NCBI GenBank assembly: GCA_024811115.1
Contig: JAKOGH010000261.1
Location: 248,001-312,000, forward strand
Source of the DNA: Terana coerulea
Taxonomy: Eukaryota > Basidiomycota > Agaricomycetes > Polyporales > Phanerochaetaceae
Direction of reading: 5' to 3'
Length of the DNA stretch: 64,000 nucleotides
Translations under genes and position numbers: made by a program
Notes under the pieces: model-generated
The model's database searches: none
Told to the model about the DNA's origin: nothing
What the model saw: the letters and a program-made list of their open reading frames with translations, nothing else
Shown: positions 11,647-22,511 of the stretch, piece by piece
How positions within the stretch are numbered: the stretch's first letter is position 1
Layout of the letters: every line of letters starts with the position of its first letter

Positions 11647-12881
11647 ATGCGGTTCCGGGCGACAATCGAGAATGTGACTACGTTTTACAGTATGTACTTT
11701 TACTTTCTATAGCTGAGCTTGTATGAGCCTTTCGTATAGAGATTGTTCAATCTATTGAGAAGCTGCAGAAGAAATGCGTCGTAAAGTTCACGGAAACTGA
11801 AATGCACATCATCTGTGCGAGCGACGTCAACGAAGGAGGCATTCAGGTCTGGTCGTACGTAAGGTGTACTCTGTTGCTGCGGACAGCAACTGACCATCAG
11901 GCAGGCAGGTCAAAGTTCCCTCACTCTTTGAGGACTACCGCATACAGTCGAACGCGAACAACCAGATTACCCTCACCTTATCCTCCGAAGCCTTACTGAC
12001 CACACTGCGCTCAGCATGCTCTCCATCGAGCACATCATCTACCATAACGAATGCCGAAGTGGTCATGAAGTAAGCGGACGCATATATGCAGATTTTGGTA
12101 TATCTGACATGGCCGCCTGCAGGCTGGCCAAGAAGAACGACGCAGCCGTTCTTAGCTTTGAAATAACAGGCTCATCGCGTAACGGTCGGCGCATCCGTGT
12201 CACGCAGGACGTTAGGATCGAGGTTATGAAGCCTCAAGACGTGCTCAGGCTCGCTGAGCCACTCTGCCCGGAGCCAGACGTATGTTCACAGGGAGCAAAC
12301 TATATGCGCCACACATCTAACAACACGTACCTCCAGGTTCACATCTTATTGCCACCACTTTCAAAGCTACGGACTGTTATGGACCGACTGAAGGGCCAGT
12401 CAGACATCATCGCAGTGCGCGCGAGCAAATCAGGCCGGCTCCAAATATCTGCGAGCACGGAGAGCGTTAAAACCGACGTATGCTGGACAGGACTTAGCAA
12501 CCCGACTATGGGTATGTGTTTGCATGTTGTATTTGAGAAGTGAAGCATGCATTAAATCATTTACAGTTAGGGAGGGCGGAAGTCAAGAACAAACACAAGC
12601 GTCGCAAGGAGCCGACGCGGAACAAATGTATGGGGTTCTAGTATCAATCAAGAGCTTCCTGAAGTTCTTGAATAGTTATGTTGTTTCTACAACCACTATC
12701 GCATGTAAGTCTTGCCCAGCAAAGCTCAAAGAAATAAAATAGCTCATTATTCTTTGACCCTTCATGTTCAGGTATATGTCAGAACCACTGCATGATCCTG
12801 TACGTCTACATCGGGGAGGTGGCGGACGCAGGCGGCGTCCTGACGTTCTACATCCCTGTCATCGTTGACGACGGACCGTGA
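11647..12881 (+). CDS. HUS1: HUS1, checkpoint clamp (9-1-1) subunit
   Basis: Seven exons: 11647-11689, 11740-11854, 11905-12069, 12123-12279, 12337-12511, 12567-12704 and 12772-12881; 300 aa, all phases consistent. The protein starts MRFRATIENVTTFYKIVQSI and contains KFTETEMHIICASD, VKTDVCWTGL, SIKSFLKFLNSYVVSTTTI and the C-terminal block ILYVYIGEVADAGGVLTFYI, all diagnostic of Hus1. HUS1 forms a PCNA-like ring with RAD9 and RAD1, loaded at damaged DNA by the RAD17 complex to activate the ATR-type kinase. The third exon uses the middle of three candidate acceptors in AGGCAGGCAG; only that one gives the expected WSQVKVPSLF. Length is normal for the family. The segment MVREGGSQEQTQASQGADAE just before the last block is variable. 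Confidence 0.95.
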
Positions 12882-13140
12882 CCACAGCCCAGCGCCACTG
12901 CCCGTCCCGCCATGAGGCGACACGATACCCCGGTCGCGAATTTATACCCTTCATTTCCTTTCATAAAAGGGCCCAGAGGCTAGGCGCGTAGTCAGGCACC
13001 GATGGTAACAAAGAAACGAGAGTGTGCTCACCATATTGAACACCACGCCGTACCGTGAAATATAGGATAATATACAATCCGGGAAGACGATTCCTTTGTG
13101 AACGCAACACCACTCCTCTGTGCGTTGGCGCCGCTCGTTC

Positions 13141-13850
13141 CTATCGGTCCGCAAATACGTCGTTTATGTCTGCCATGTCCAAAAGGATGACGCCCTGCTC
13201 CTCCAGTTCCGAGTCGACCTCTCTCTCCACCTTTGACGCAGGTGTGATTGTGCCGCCATTCCACACCTCCAGCCTGTCATACGTCGCATGCGCCCCGCGG
13301 ATGAGGAGCACCTCGTTGCCCCGCTGGAGGGCCGCCGAGCACGTCGCGCGGACGCAGAAGTCGCTCTGCATACCGACGACGACAATCTCTGCCTCGGGGC
13401 AGATGTACGTGCCCAGCCGGGTGTTCGCGAACGCGTTGTTCTTCAGCTTGTCCACTACGGGTTCGTGTGGAAGCGGATCGTGCACGAGCTTCCAGCCTTC
13501 CGTGCCCGGCTCGTCGGCGTCGCCGACGTCGCCGTTGTTCCGGACGTGGATGATGAGCGGCGGGTGCGTCGCGCTTCGCGCCGAGTCGAGGATGTGCGCG
13601 ATGTTGGGGCCGACCGTGCCCGACGAGGGCACACCCTGCGGCGGCTTCGCGAGCATAGCATGCTGCACTGCGATAACGAGCAGCACCCGGCGGTGCTGCC
13701 AGGGCTCGTACTCTGCCCACGGATCTTCCCCGAGCAGGGCCGGGGGGCGGCGGCGTGCTCGAGTCGGGCACGCCGTTTGAGGGAGGGGTAAAGAGTGTGT
13801 GAGACAGGGTGGGCAACGTTACTGTGGGTAGTGCCGAGTGGCTGAGGGCG
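13141..13850 (-). CDS. Isochorismatase-fold cysteine hydrolase, 5' end unresolved
   Basis: The clear core runs from about 13710 to the TAG at 13141: RRVLLVIAVQ, PPLIIHVRNNGD, KNNAFANTRL, IVVVGMQSDFCVRATC, NEVLLIRGAHATYD and VILLDMADI. This is the isochorismatase-like alpha/beta fold, whose members hydrolyse or deaminate small amides and esters with an Asp-Lys-Cys triad. The Cys (SDFCV) and a Lys candidate (VVDKLKNN) are present, but the position normally occupied by the first-strand Asp (LLVIDVQ) is Ala (LLVIAVQ). Upstream coding character (LPTLSHTLFTPPSNGVPDSS) is in another frame, switching at a C6 run (13742-13747 on +), so an indel is likely. A possible first exon is 14066-14122 (MTDEAPEHLQAILQQNMSN with donor GTAAGG), but the exon between is not resolved. 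Confidence 0.82.
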
Positions 13851-14065
13851 ACGGGGGAAGAGGGAGGTCAAGGAGAGTCCGGTTGGCGAGGAAGCTAAAG
13901 AGATGACCCCGCAGATAACCATGTGGCGGGGATCGATACATAGGCGCCCAAATTCCCAGCTCGCGGCAAGCGCGCGGACCTTCTGCAACCTGGTTTCTTT
14001 CGGCTTTCTGCTTCTCTCTTCTGCTTCTCGGTATATGTAACTTGGTGCGCGCAACACCGCCTTAC

Positions 14066-14122
14066 GTTCGACATGTTTTGCTGAAGAATTGCTTGCAGGT
14101 GTTCCGGAGCCTCATCCGTCAT
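14066..14122 (-). CDS. Candidate first exon of the isochorismatase-like gene
   Basis: ATG ACG GAT begins a 19-codon open stretch ending at a good donor (GTAAGG) in phase 0. Nothing between here and 13850 gives a unique acceptor in the matching phase, so the link is tentative. Its ATG is only 28 bp from the divergent ATG of the MYND gene at 14151, which would leave almost no room for two leaders. Confidence 0.3.
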
Positions 14123-14150
14123 TTGTTTACGTCTGTAATACTAATACACA

Positions 14151-15050
14151 ATGTTTAAGGTACGCCAGCGTCCTCACCCCACCTTCCTTGATCCTCCGGT
14201 CAATGTTTATGTCATGTAGTGCAGCCACTGCTACGTGAGCGAAAAGGAGAAGCCCCTCCAAAAGTGCGCAGCCTGCAAGGTGTGTGATCCGTCCATTGAC
14301 ACTACCCCGCGCATCGCCTCTTGACGTTCCATTCTACTCTATAGGCTGCGAAGTACTGCTCAAAAGAATGTCAACGCGCCGATTGGAAGGTGCGGTTATC
14401 ATGTGTCCGCGATGACATCAACCTCGCATTCATTACCGCACTTGTGCCTTGTGGCCCCCGCTATGACTTCACAGAAACATAAAACGGCGTGCCAGAATAA
14501 CGTCAGCCTTGCGAAGGCGCTCAAGCAACACGAAGCCACGCCCGAAGGCAAACTCGCACGCAGTGCGATCCCGGGCAACCTCTCGCTGTATGAGCTCGAC
14601 CAGCGCCTCGAGAAGTGGGTCCGCTTTCACAGCTACACGCTTATGGGTGCGTGCCTGCACGCCGTCCGTGCGCCCGAGAACATCCGTAACCTGCGCAACC
14701 ATGTCCTGTACGTGCGCCTCGTGCCGCGCGACGACCACGGCGGGAGCCCCGCCAAGTTCTTCCGTGTCGTCGACGCGTACCCCGTGTCCATCCAGGAGGC
14801 CATGCACCGCGAGTCGCCTTGGCCCGAGAGCCTGCTGCAGCTCCGCACGATGCAGGACGACGCGGAGAAGGAGAAGAAGCGCGGCTTGTTGGGCGCCACG
14901 ATGGTCGAGTGTGCGCCGTTGGCTGTGCAAACTGTGCCGTTCGGGAGTGTGATGGGCGTCGAGGGCATTGCGGTCGTCGAAGACTGGAAGGACACCTTGG
15001 AGCAGAATGTAGAAAAGGGGAAAAAGTTCTCGACATTCGGTCCGAAATAA
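14151..15050 (+). CDS. MYND-type zinc-finger protein
   Basis: Exons 14151-14159, 14220-14279, 14345-14389 and 14475-15050; 229 aa. The first exon codes for only MFK. Exons 2-3 encode the MYND finger: CSHCYVSEKEKPLQKCAACKAAKYCSKECQRADWK, giving the C-x2-C ... C-x2-C ... C-x3-C ligands, continuing into KHKTACQ with the final His and Cys. MYND fingers are protein-interaction modules binding proline-rich partners. The remainder (about 190 aa) has no motif I recognise: a helical part (LYELDQRLEKWVRFHSYTLM), a beta-rich part (HVLYVRLVPRDDHG), and an acidic/lysine helix (RTMQDDAEKEKKRG). No SET domain is present, so it is not a SMYD-type methyltransferase. The last exon is GC-rich and continuous. 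Confidence 0.85.
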
Positions 15051-15585
15051 GAGGAGACTCCCGAAGGCACCTCTTACATACTCCTTGGAAGTTGCTCGAC
15101 GTGAGCTGGGAAGTGAGGGATGTTGTGGTTCTCTGATTAACCTCGCGCGGGTGCTCAATCTGTTTAGGACTTATTGCTTTACTTTTGCTGTGTATATTAT
15201 TTGCTTCGTCAGCTGTCGATTAGCTGTGTTCGCGAGCCGAAGCAAGCCGTCCCTCGACATCAGATAATGGGTAGTCACTTTAATGGGAGAGCAGCAGTAA
15301 CGTAATCGCATCTCTTGTGTACAAAAGGTATGCTACTAAAACGACAGAAGTCTTTACTCTCGGATTGACTACCCTGACGCACAGCCCCCCATGGCGCGTA
15401 GCATAAGGACCCATAACGCTCACCAATAGGTGGTTACAACTCTGAGTGACACGGTCAGGAAGTTGTGGTCACTGCTACCACCAAGCAGGGCCCTTCACAT
15501 GATCGAATATGAACCGCGTTGATATATTGTTTCGATTGTGCGTATGAACGCGTGGGTTGTAGTAAACACGTAGGTTGAGACCATC
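15051..15585. other. Convergent intergenic region
   Basis: It lies between the stops of the MYND gene (+) and the Maf gene (-). There is no open frame with coding character; it should contain both 3' UTRs and termination signals. Confidence 0.5.
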
Positions 15586-16698
15586 TCAGATTTCCAGGAA
15601 ATCGTCTTCTTCCTCGCATAATACCGCAAGGAATTTGAAGAACGACGCCGCCGGGAATCCCACGACGTTTTGGTAGTCTCCATCGACCTTTCGCACCAAC
15701 ACACCTCCAAGTCCCTGGTGATTGACATGATCAATTTCAGCAAAAGCAGTCAATGGTCGCGGAACAGACCTGCACGGCAAAACCTCCAGCGCGGTCAATA
15801 CCCTCCCCGCTCTCCACATAAGCCTCAAGAAGCTCATGAGGACTATCCGCGAAATGCACCAGGGTGCGCTCTTCGATCGACCTGAGAGTAAAGCCGGGGC
15901 TAATTCAGCGAGCTGCGAAATCATCGTGGTAGTTCACGTACTTGAGCTTGTATCCTGGTGCTTCGAGAACTGGGTAGACTGTGTGCATGAGAAGATAAGC
16001 CACTATGGGTGTTCATGGCGCATGACAAGAACATACCTACGGTGACACCAGTAACGACTTCACAAATACCGCCGTTCAGGTCCAATAGCATACGCATATT
16101 ATCCTCCTTAGAATCCGGCTTTTCAAGAATCTCCTGAGGCACAGAGCGTTCCTGATCATATTCAAAGGATGATAGGACCGGCGGCGCATGGGTCAAGACG
16201 ACGGTATCGGCTGTTAAGCAGAAGTCATGAGTACAAGTCAGGCGGACGACTGAAGTAAACGGACCTCCAATGACTAGGTCTGGGCTATCATCCGGGCTTG
16301 CCCTCTATCCACATCATGTCAGAGTGATTTACGAGTATCCCAATAACTATACTCACCAATAGTCTCTGGTACACTTCAACTGCCTTCTGGGTTGCAGTTG
16401 CTACCGGGTACTCGTGTATGTCTTCGAATTGGCCATGGGGAAGATCTTCTTCAAAAGTTGAAGGAGCAATCTCTGGTTCCAAGCCCTACGAGGTCTTGTT
16501 ATTGAGTGAGACGCTATGGAATCATGGATGGCAATTACGACTTACGATCGTGCGCAGGATATCCTTCCGGCGGGGACTGTTCGAAGCGAGTACCACTCGT
16601 TTACCAATCAACTTGTTTATAGATGGTACACGGAGGGCATTCGGCAGCACACAGTTATGCTTGGGTAAGGAAATTGGTTTCGACTTGAACAAATTCAT
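15586..16698 (-). CDS. Maf-family nucleoside triphosphate pyrophosphatase
   Basis: Exons 16546-16698, 16357-16485, 16265-16304, 16037-16210, 15942-15978, 15770-15881 and 15586-15714; 257 aa, all phases consistent. Hallmarks: the substrate loop KRVVLASNSPRRKDILR at residues ~33-49, the E-x-x-P-x-x-F-E-E-D segment after it, HEYPVATATQKA, ADTVV with the catalytic Asp, LEKPDSKEDNMRML, and the end region QGLGGVLVRKVDGDYQNVVG. Maf/Asmtl-type enzymes hydrolyse non-canonical or excess NTPs to NMP and pyrophosphate in the cytosol (house-cleaning). The N-terminus has a short extension before the first strand. The gene is divergent from the phosphate transporter. Confidence 0.95.
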
Positions 16699-17139
16699 GA
16701 CGGCGCGGTTGTGAAGGCATACAAGAGCGGAGATGCTTCAAATGGGATTTGATCGTATCACTGACGTCGGTCGGCATGCCGGCATGCACAAGCGGCACTG
16801 CACTTTGGCTGCACTCATCCAGCAAGGCTTGGATCACCCCTCTGCACTCCCGCGACCTCTGGTTGTGCGTATCCAACTTGCGTATATGCATATGTGCTGA
16901 GAAAATATCTGAACCTCTAACAGATCTAGACCTGCTCCAGTCTTCATACTCGTCACGGTGCAAGACTACAGCGCACTCGCAGAGTTCTGCAGAGCACAGC
17001 ACCCATTCCCTTGATCCTGGAGTGGTTTGTAGACTCCAGAGCTGGCACAGGCAACACGTCCCGTTCAGCTCAAGAGCTTATACCCCTCAGGCCTCTCGGT
17101 CAGCCGGCTGCTACCCACGCCAGTCTTCAGGCATTCGCA
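16699..17139. promoter_or_regulatory. Divergent promoter region Maf / SPX phosphate transporter
   Basis: A 441-bp interval lies between divergent start codons. The palindrome GCATGCCGGCATGC occurs at about 16774-16787 and an ATGCATATG-type motif near 16886. I do not see a canonical CACGTG (Pho4-type) site. Confidence 0.4.
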
Positions 17140-20100
17140 ATGAAGTTCAGGTACGCCATGGACGACATGCCCCTTGACTGGATACTGAATGCCACCTAGC
17201 TCGTCTCTGAAATTCAATGCTGTGGCTGAGTGGTGGGACGAGTATATTGCGTGAGTTTTGGTTGGTTGCAGGTGGGGGAACAGCACTGACCAACATACAG
17301 GTATGACACCCTCAAGAAATATGTCTACCAGTTGGAGAAGCAGGCAGCCGGATTGCGAGATGCATCTCACGACCTAGAAGCCAATGAAAGCAGTTCGCTC
17401 TTGCGGGATCAAGACCACGTCTCGACAGACACCCTATTTGTGCCATTACTGGACCGGGAGCTGAAGAAGATTTGCCTATTCTACGAGCATCAAGAACAGG
17501 AGCTACTCAAAGACGTAGAGGTGCTGCATAATCTGGTACAACAGCAAGAAGACTACGGTCCCGATGTAGGGCATCAATATGAGGACCAAGAATTTGGAGA
17601 CGAGGACGAGGACGAGGACGAAGATGATTTCGACGTGAATGCTTCCGAGCCGGCTTGGTCCCGATCTCCTAAAGCTCGCAGGCAAAGATCCCTCTCTGAG
17701 GTAAACGGGCGCTCAGGTGCGTGAGGTCCATCTACTGAAGGTGCTCAATTGCTCAGTAAAAGCAGGAAACAGCAGAAGACCGGACAAGGGTCACGCTCGG
17801 CGATACAGCATGTCATCCAACGAAGACCATGGCGACCTCGAAGCCAGTATCGCCTCATTGCGGTCCGACGCAGCTCGAGAAGCATCATCCTCACATATGC
17901 TGCCAGGCCCAGGTGGACAAGGGAGAGGGCAGAGCTTCAGCCGGTCGCCGATGCGCAAGGCGCGGGTTGTGGCACAGAAGATTTTCGGCACTGACAGTAT
18001 GACGTCGGAAATGCTGGTAGGCGGGGAAACCGTATGGACGGCGAAGAATAACTACGCGATGGATATGCAACTGCTGTTCAAGCGGAGGATCACGAACGTT
18101 TATCTGTCCCTCACATCGCTCAAATCCTACGTGGAGCTCAACTATTCGGGTTTCCGCAAGATACTCAAGAAGTATGTGTTGTTCCTCATATTTAGGCATG
18201 TGACTGACATTTGGGGGTCAGATATGACAAGGTCACGGAGAGTAATGTTAGCTATCTTTACACTACCTCGGGATGAAATACTCACATCACGGTAGCTCAA
18301 AGATCACTACCTTCATGACATCGTCGAGCAAGCAACGCCATTCGCTGTTCAAGCCAAGGACAAGTTGAATCACGCGACCGACACATTGACCCAACTCTAC
18401 GCACGGTGCGTAACAAAGAGCGACCTCTCAGCCGCCAAGCGGCAGCTCCGGATGACCCACCGGGAGCACATTGCCTGGGAGCGCGACACCATCTGGCGTC
18501 AGATGATTGGGCAAGAGCGACGCGGCGAGGGCGAGGAGAGCACCCTGCGCACGCTCGGCGGGACGCTCGTACTCTCGCCGGAGAAGGGCATTCTGGACGT
18601 CGAGACCCCTGCAGGACACTTCCACTTCACGCTCAAGCATGTGTACCTTCTGCTCGCGATCACCGTCTTCGTGGTGCTGCTGAATGTGCAAGTCGTGGAG
18701 GACGTCGCCGCGAATCGTTGTTTCGCCGTGCTTATCTTCGCCACGGTTATGTGGGCGACCGAAGCGATACCCTTGTTTGTCACGTCCATCCTTATTCCGC
18801 TCCTGCTAGTCTGCCTTCGCGTTATACATGATCCTGCCGACGCTGGTAAACGGCTGAGCGCGCCGGATGCTACGAAGTACGTCCGCCCGCAACAAATACG
18901 TGCGCATATATTGATGGCTTCCGAAAACAACTAGATGGATATTCTCAGTCATGTTCTCTCCAACAATCATGCTCCTTATTGGCGGTTTTACAATTGCCGC
19001 GGCCCTTAGCAAGACAAACATTGACAGAGTGCTGATTACTCGTGTCTTGGCTCTGGCAGGTACACGACCTAGCACGGTACTCCTGGCTTTCATGGGTGTT
19101 GCTTGCTTCGCCAGTATGTGGATAAGGTACGTTTAGCATCGTCTCTTCCGTCACATTCCCTGACCCCATGAATAGTAATGTTGCCGCACCTACGCTGTGC
19201 TTCACTTTGATCAAGGTGGACCCAGTTGACTCATCTACGCACGTTATGCCATACTGACCGTAATCATAGCCAATTCTCAGAACCCTACCCCCGAAATCCT
19301 CTTTTGCTCCCTGTCTCATTGTGAGTTATTGTCGCTGTCCTGTCACATGTTCTTACTGTCCCCTCTATGACAGCTTGCCATCGCTCTCGCTGCGAACATC
19401 GGCGGTCAGAGTTCCCCCATCTCATCCCCACAGAACCTCATCGCCTTGCACGAAATGGACCCGCAACTGGACTGGGGCAAGTGGTTTGCGATCGCGCTGC
19501 CTATATCTACAATCTCGATCATCCTCATTTGGCTCTTGCTACTGGTGTCCTACCGACCATCGCGTTCTCCTGATGGCGAGGGAGATATCGAGATCAAGCC
19601 CATTCGACCGACCCGCGACCCTTTCACTATGAAGCAGTACTGGGTGTGCTTTGTATGCATCGTTACCATTATTCTTTGGTGCGTAGAGCACAGCATTGAG
19701 CAATATGTCGGCGACATGGGCATTATCGCAATCATTCCAATTGTGGCATTCTTTGGCTCTGGTGTTCTGAAGAAGGTGGGCTTGTCTGTTATATGGTAGT
19801 GTTGCATATCTGACATGACCTAGGACGACTTTGATCAATTCCTATGGACGGTAGTGTTTCTCGCCATGGGTGGTATTGCGCTAGGCAAAGGTGTCACTTC
19901 AAGCGGACTCTTGGATGTTATGGACGGTGTCATTCGACATCTCATTGGGGGTCTTTCCGAATACAGCGTCGTCCTCGTCCTCTCGTGCATCGTCTTGGTA
20001 AGTAGGCATCAGCCATGCCCTCACACAGTGACCGACTGTTTCTGTTTAGGTCGTGTCTACCTTCATTAGTCACACGATCGCCAGCGTGCTCCTGGTACCA

Positions 20101-20672
20101 ATCGCGAAGGAAGTCGCCAGCAAGATGGAGGGTCGCCCGGAAAACCTCCTCATCTTCCCTGACAGCTTTGATTTGCTCGGCCGGAATGGGTATGCCAGTC
20201 TCTGGCTTCCCCAATCAGACTGCGTATGTTTTTAACCCATGTCCACCGTCTTCCAAACTAACGATGCTCCGCAGCGCTACTCAAGAAGACGAGATGGGTC
20301 AACTATACCTCTCCAACGTGGATTTCCTGAAGAACGGTGTCCCTGCGAGTATAATTGCAACGGCCGTAAGTTCTTTTACCATTGTAATGAGTGAAATACT
20401 CAACACATTTATCATAGGTTGTCGCTACCGTGGGATATCTGCTCATGAAAGTGATGTACGTGATTTCTACCAAGCTGCCTATCCTCCACAGTCTCACCCT
20501 CCATCTACAGCATTTAAGTGTAGAGCAAGACGGGCTATCTATTCTTGTATATTCTGGACAATCTTATGACGGTATCTCCCTACACCCTACACAGACGGCT
20601 CAGGGCTGTGACGGTCTTTGCGTGTTTCTGCATCGCAAGCGCTCATGGCGGAACGTAAATATGGCGAGATGA
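17140..20672 (+). CDS. SPX-domain low-affinity phosphate transporter (Pho87/Pho90/Pho91 type), one-base frameshift
   Basis: Fourteen exons: 17140-17150, 17200-17250, 17301-17716, 17757-18171, 18222-18246, 18296-18876, 18935-19126, 19176-19215, 19270-19320, 19374-19775, 19824-19997, 20050-20223, 20275-20365 and 20418 on. The N-terminal SPX domain begins MKFSSSLKFNAVAEWWDEYI and includes YDTLKKYVYQLEK, SLTSLKSYVELNYSGFRKIL and KKYDKVT, the inositol-pyrophosphate-sensing surface; an acidic EDEDEDEDD loop interrupts it. A DASS/SLC13 permease follows: FSPTIMLLIGGFTIAAAL, AANIGGQSSPISSPQNLIAL, and a second SNT-type segment QTAATQEDEMG. Exon 12 has one base too many in CCC at 20157-20159; removing it gives NLLIFLTALICSAGMGMPVS and the phase required by the next exon. 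The C-terminus after LLMKVM is uncertain (stop at 20672 if read through). Confidence 0.95.
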
Positions 20673-20718
20673 CCATCAGACAGAATGGCAACGGGGCTAT
20701 GAATGGTGCAGGGGGAGG

Positions 20719-20951
20719 CCAGACTCCTACCCGTCGTGTATGGACGGAGAGGGAGAGAGAAAGGGAGGAGGAGGAGGAGAAGGAGAAGGCGCTTGATGGG
20801 TCAGATCTGACCGCCCGATATTCTAAAGGCTCCCTACCGTCCATACACGACTGGCAGAAAACAAATGTAAACAACTTATATAAGCGTGATGGGGGATGCC
20901 GAAAAACAATGCCGTGCTCGAATTTCTGAAAACTCCCATCACTGCCATCAA
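20719..20951 (+). repeat. Left arm of a 233-bp inverted repeat
   Basis: This segment recurs in reverse complement at 21360-21591. By eye the two copies differ only by one substitution (TTCTAAAG versus TTCCAAAG) and one base in an A run (five versus four As). The spacer is about 408 bp. The arm includes a GGA/GA-rich tract and the sequence TTATATAAGCGTGATGGGGG. It begins about 50 bp after the last stop considered for the phosphate transporter. Confidence 0.96.
20733..20851. mobile_element. 119-bp MITE-like palindromic unit inside the left arm
   Basis: It is bounded by perfect 15-bp terminal inverted repeats, GTCGTGTATGGACGG and CCGTCCATACACGAC, enclosing a purine-rich tract and TCAGATCTGA. 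The same unit is present inverted in the right arm at about 21459-21578. No clear target-site duplication flanks it. Classification as a MITE is inference from size, terminal repeats and lack of coding capacity. Confidence 0.5.
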
Positions 20952-21359
20952 TGCAACTCAGTACCGCCTGCGTCCGAGTCCCGATGGCTCGACACAACGC
21001 CTGTCTGGTTTGCTGGTGAGCTTGACTGTACGAATCATTTGAGCCATATATACTTCCCCCTTGTAATGCGCGATGTTTCCCTCAATAGTTGGCACAATAC
21101 CATGTAAAAGTGCGTATGCAAAGAGTCAAAGCGCCGTGTAAATAGCTCTGACGAGTCGCCCACACCTAGGTGTTACATTCCTGGTGCACTATCTCTGCCT
21201 TGATTAGTGCTTTGACTCCGCAACTCCTCTTTCTGCCGGCAAACTATGCTCTGGCTTACATGTTCGATTCGGCATGTATCCCCGCGAAGCAATTGGCAGG
21301 GACGAGGTGTCTCGCGAGGCTGAGGCCGGTAGACAAGCGATCACACGCAGGCAGTCATG

Positions 21360-21591
21360 TTGATGGCAGTGATGGGAGTTTTCAGAAATTCGAGCACGGC
21401 ATTGTTTTCGGCATCCCCCATCACGCTTATATAAGTTGTTTACATTTGTTTTCTGCCAGTCGTGTATGGACGGTAGGGAGCCTTTGGAATATCGGGCGGT
21501 CAGATCTGACCCATCAAGCGCCTTCTCCTTCTCCTCCTCCTCCTCCCTTTCTCTCTCCCTCTCCGTCCATACACGACGGGTAGGAGTCTGG
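21360..21591 (-). repeat. Right arm of the 233-bp inverted repeat
   Basis: Reverse-complement partner of 20719-20951, near-identical over its full length. Beyond the arms the similarity ends abruptly on the outer side (after CCAGACTCC) and fades on the inner side, where GCCTGCGT is still shared at slightly different spacing. No transposase lies between the arms. Confidence 0.96.
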
Positions 21592-22511
21592 GGGAGGCAC
21601 GATCCAAATCGGTGAAACCACCTTGTCGAAGCGCCAGCAGATCAGACGCCCAATATTAGGCAAGACCCCAGTTGCAAGGTAATAACGAGATGACTACAGT
21701 GACTTACCGGTGCAGGTTGGTGCGACGCTGCGAGCTACATATTTGCGAAATCCCTGAAATCCCATAGAGCTATGTCAATGTTGGCGACCCCAGTTTCGTC
21801 CTCGGAAGGCTGGGTGTATGTACTTTAACGGGGGCTCGGCCAAACGGCCGCCTGTGCTGGACTTCCAATTGGTCGATGCGAGGGCCTGCGAGCACAAGAA
21901 AATTGCTCCTTTATCGAGCCTTATGCAGAAATGACCATATATTGTGACCGACGGGGTGTAATGGGGGTGGCATTGAGAGCAATGGACAAGCAGGCTGTAA
22001 TCTCGTCTGCAAGTGACATTGACGACAATCAGCATCTTACCAAATGTGGTGAGCGTCTCTGTGGCGGGACCCCGAGAAGGGGTCACCACCACTTGACAAG
22101 GTGATTTCAGCGCTAGCGGTACTGCCCCCTCGGTATGGTGCCTGGGATATGAGATGCCGTAGCAGTCCGGAGAACGGTCGGCACGCGCGAAAGCCATCGA
22201 CAATCGTTGAGTGTTGGTTGGAAGCAAGTTGGAAGTACATACTGCAATCCTTCAGCGTGCCAGCACGACGTGAGGCTTACTCGCGAAATGGGCATAGCAT
22301 GAGAATTAGACATCCTTGCATGTTCTTCAAGCCTTGCGGCGAAGAGGTCGATCATTTGACCCCGAGTTATACACAAAACACCATCTGGGTGTGTCGTGAG
22401 AAGACCTAGGGCGTCCTGTAGAGTACATCTCGCGCGGTCATTCAACCCCTTGTTTGCAGGGGGAGCGAGTTTTTTAGGCGCACTTGGATCTTCTCTCGAG
22501 CTACGACGACC
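21592..22511. other. Upstream region of the ABCC gene, with an antisense ORF
   Basis: No splice-consistent plus-strand exon is seen before the ABCC start at 22512. On the minus strand a frame from about 22571 to 22113 reads DALGLLTTHPDGVLCITRGQ and MIDLFAARLEEHARMSNSHA, which looks coding, followed by a possible donor GTAAGC. I cannot assign a family or complete a gene, and its 5' end would overlap the first ABCC exon. Confidence 0.3.

Noticed and set aside
13055..13780. 241-codon plus-strand ORF
   Set aside because: Antisense to the isochorismatase-like gene, whose motifs are unambiguous on the minus strand.
14469..15158. 229-codon minus-strand ORF
   Set aside because: Antisense to the MYND gene last exon.
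17599..17640. GAC/GAG repeat as a microsatellite of interest
   Set aside because: It encodes an acidic linker inside the SPX domain, which is common in this family.
20587..20997. 136-codon minus-strand ORF over the inverted repeat
   Set aside because: Ser-rich translation of the purine tract, disrupted in the other arm by its indel; more likely chance.
21255..21285. TTCGATTC motif as a tRNA T-loop
   Set aside because: No pairing T-stem and no acceptor or anticodon arm at proper spacing; no other tRNA candidate was found.
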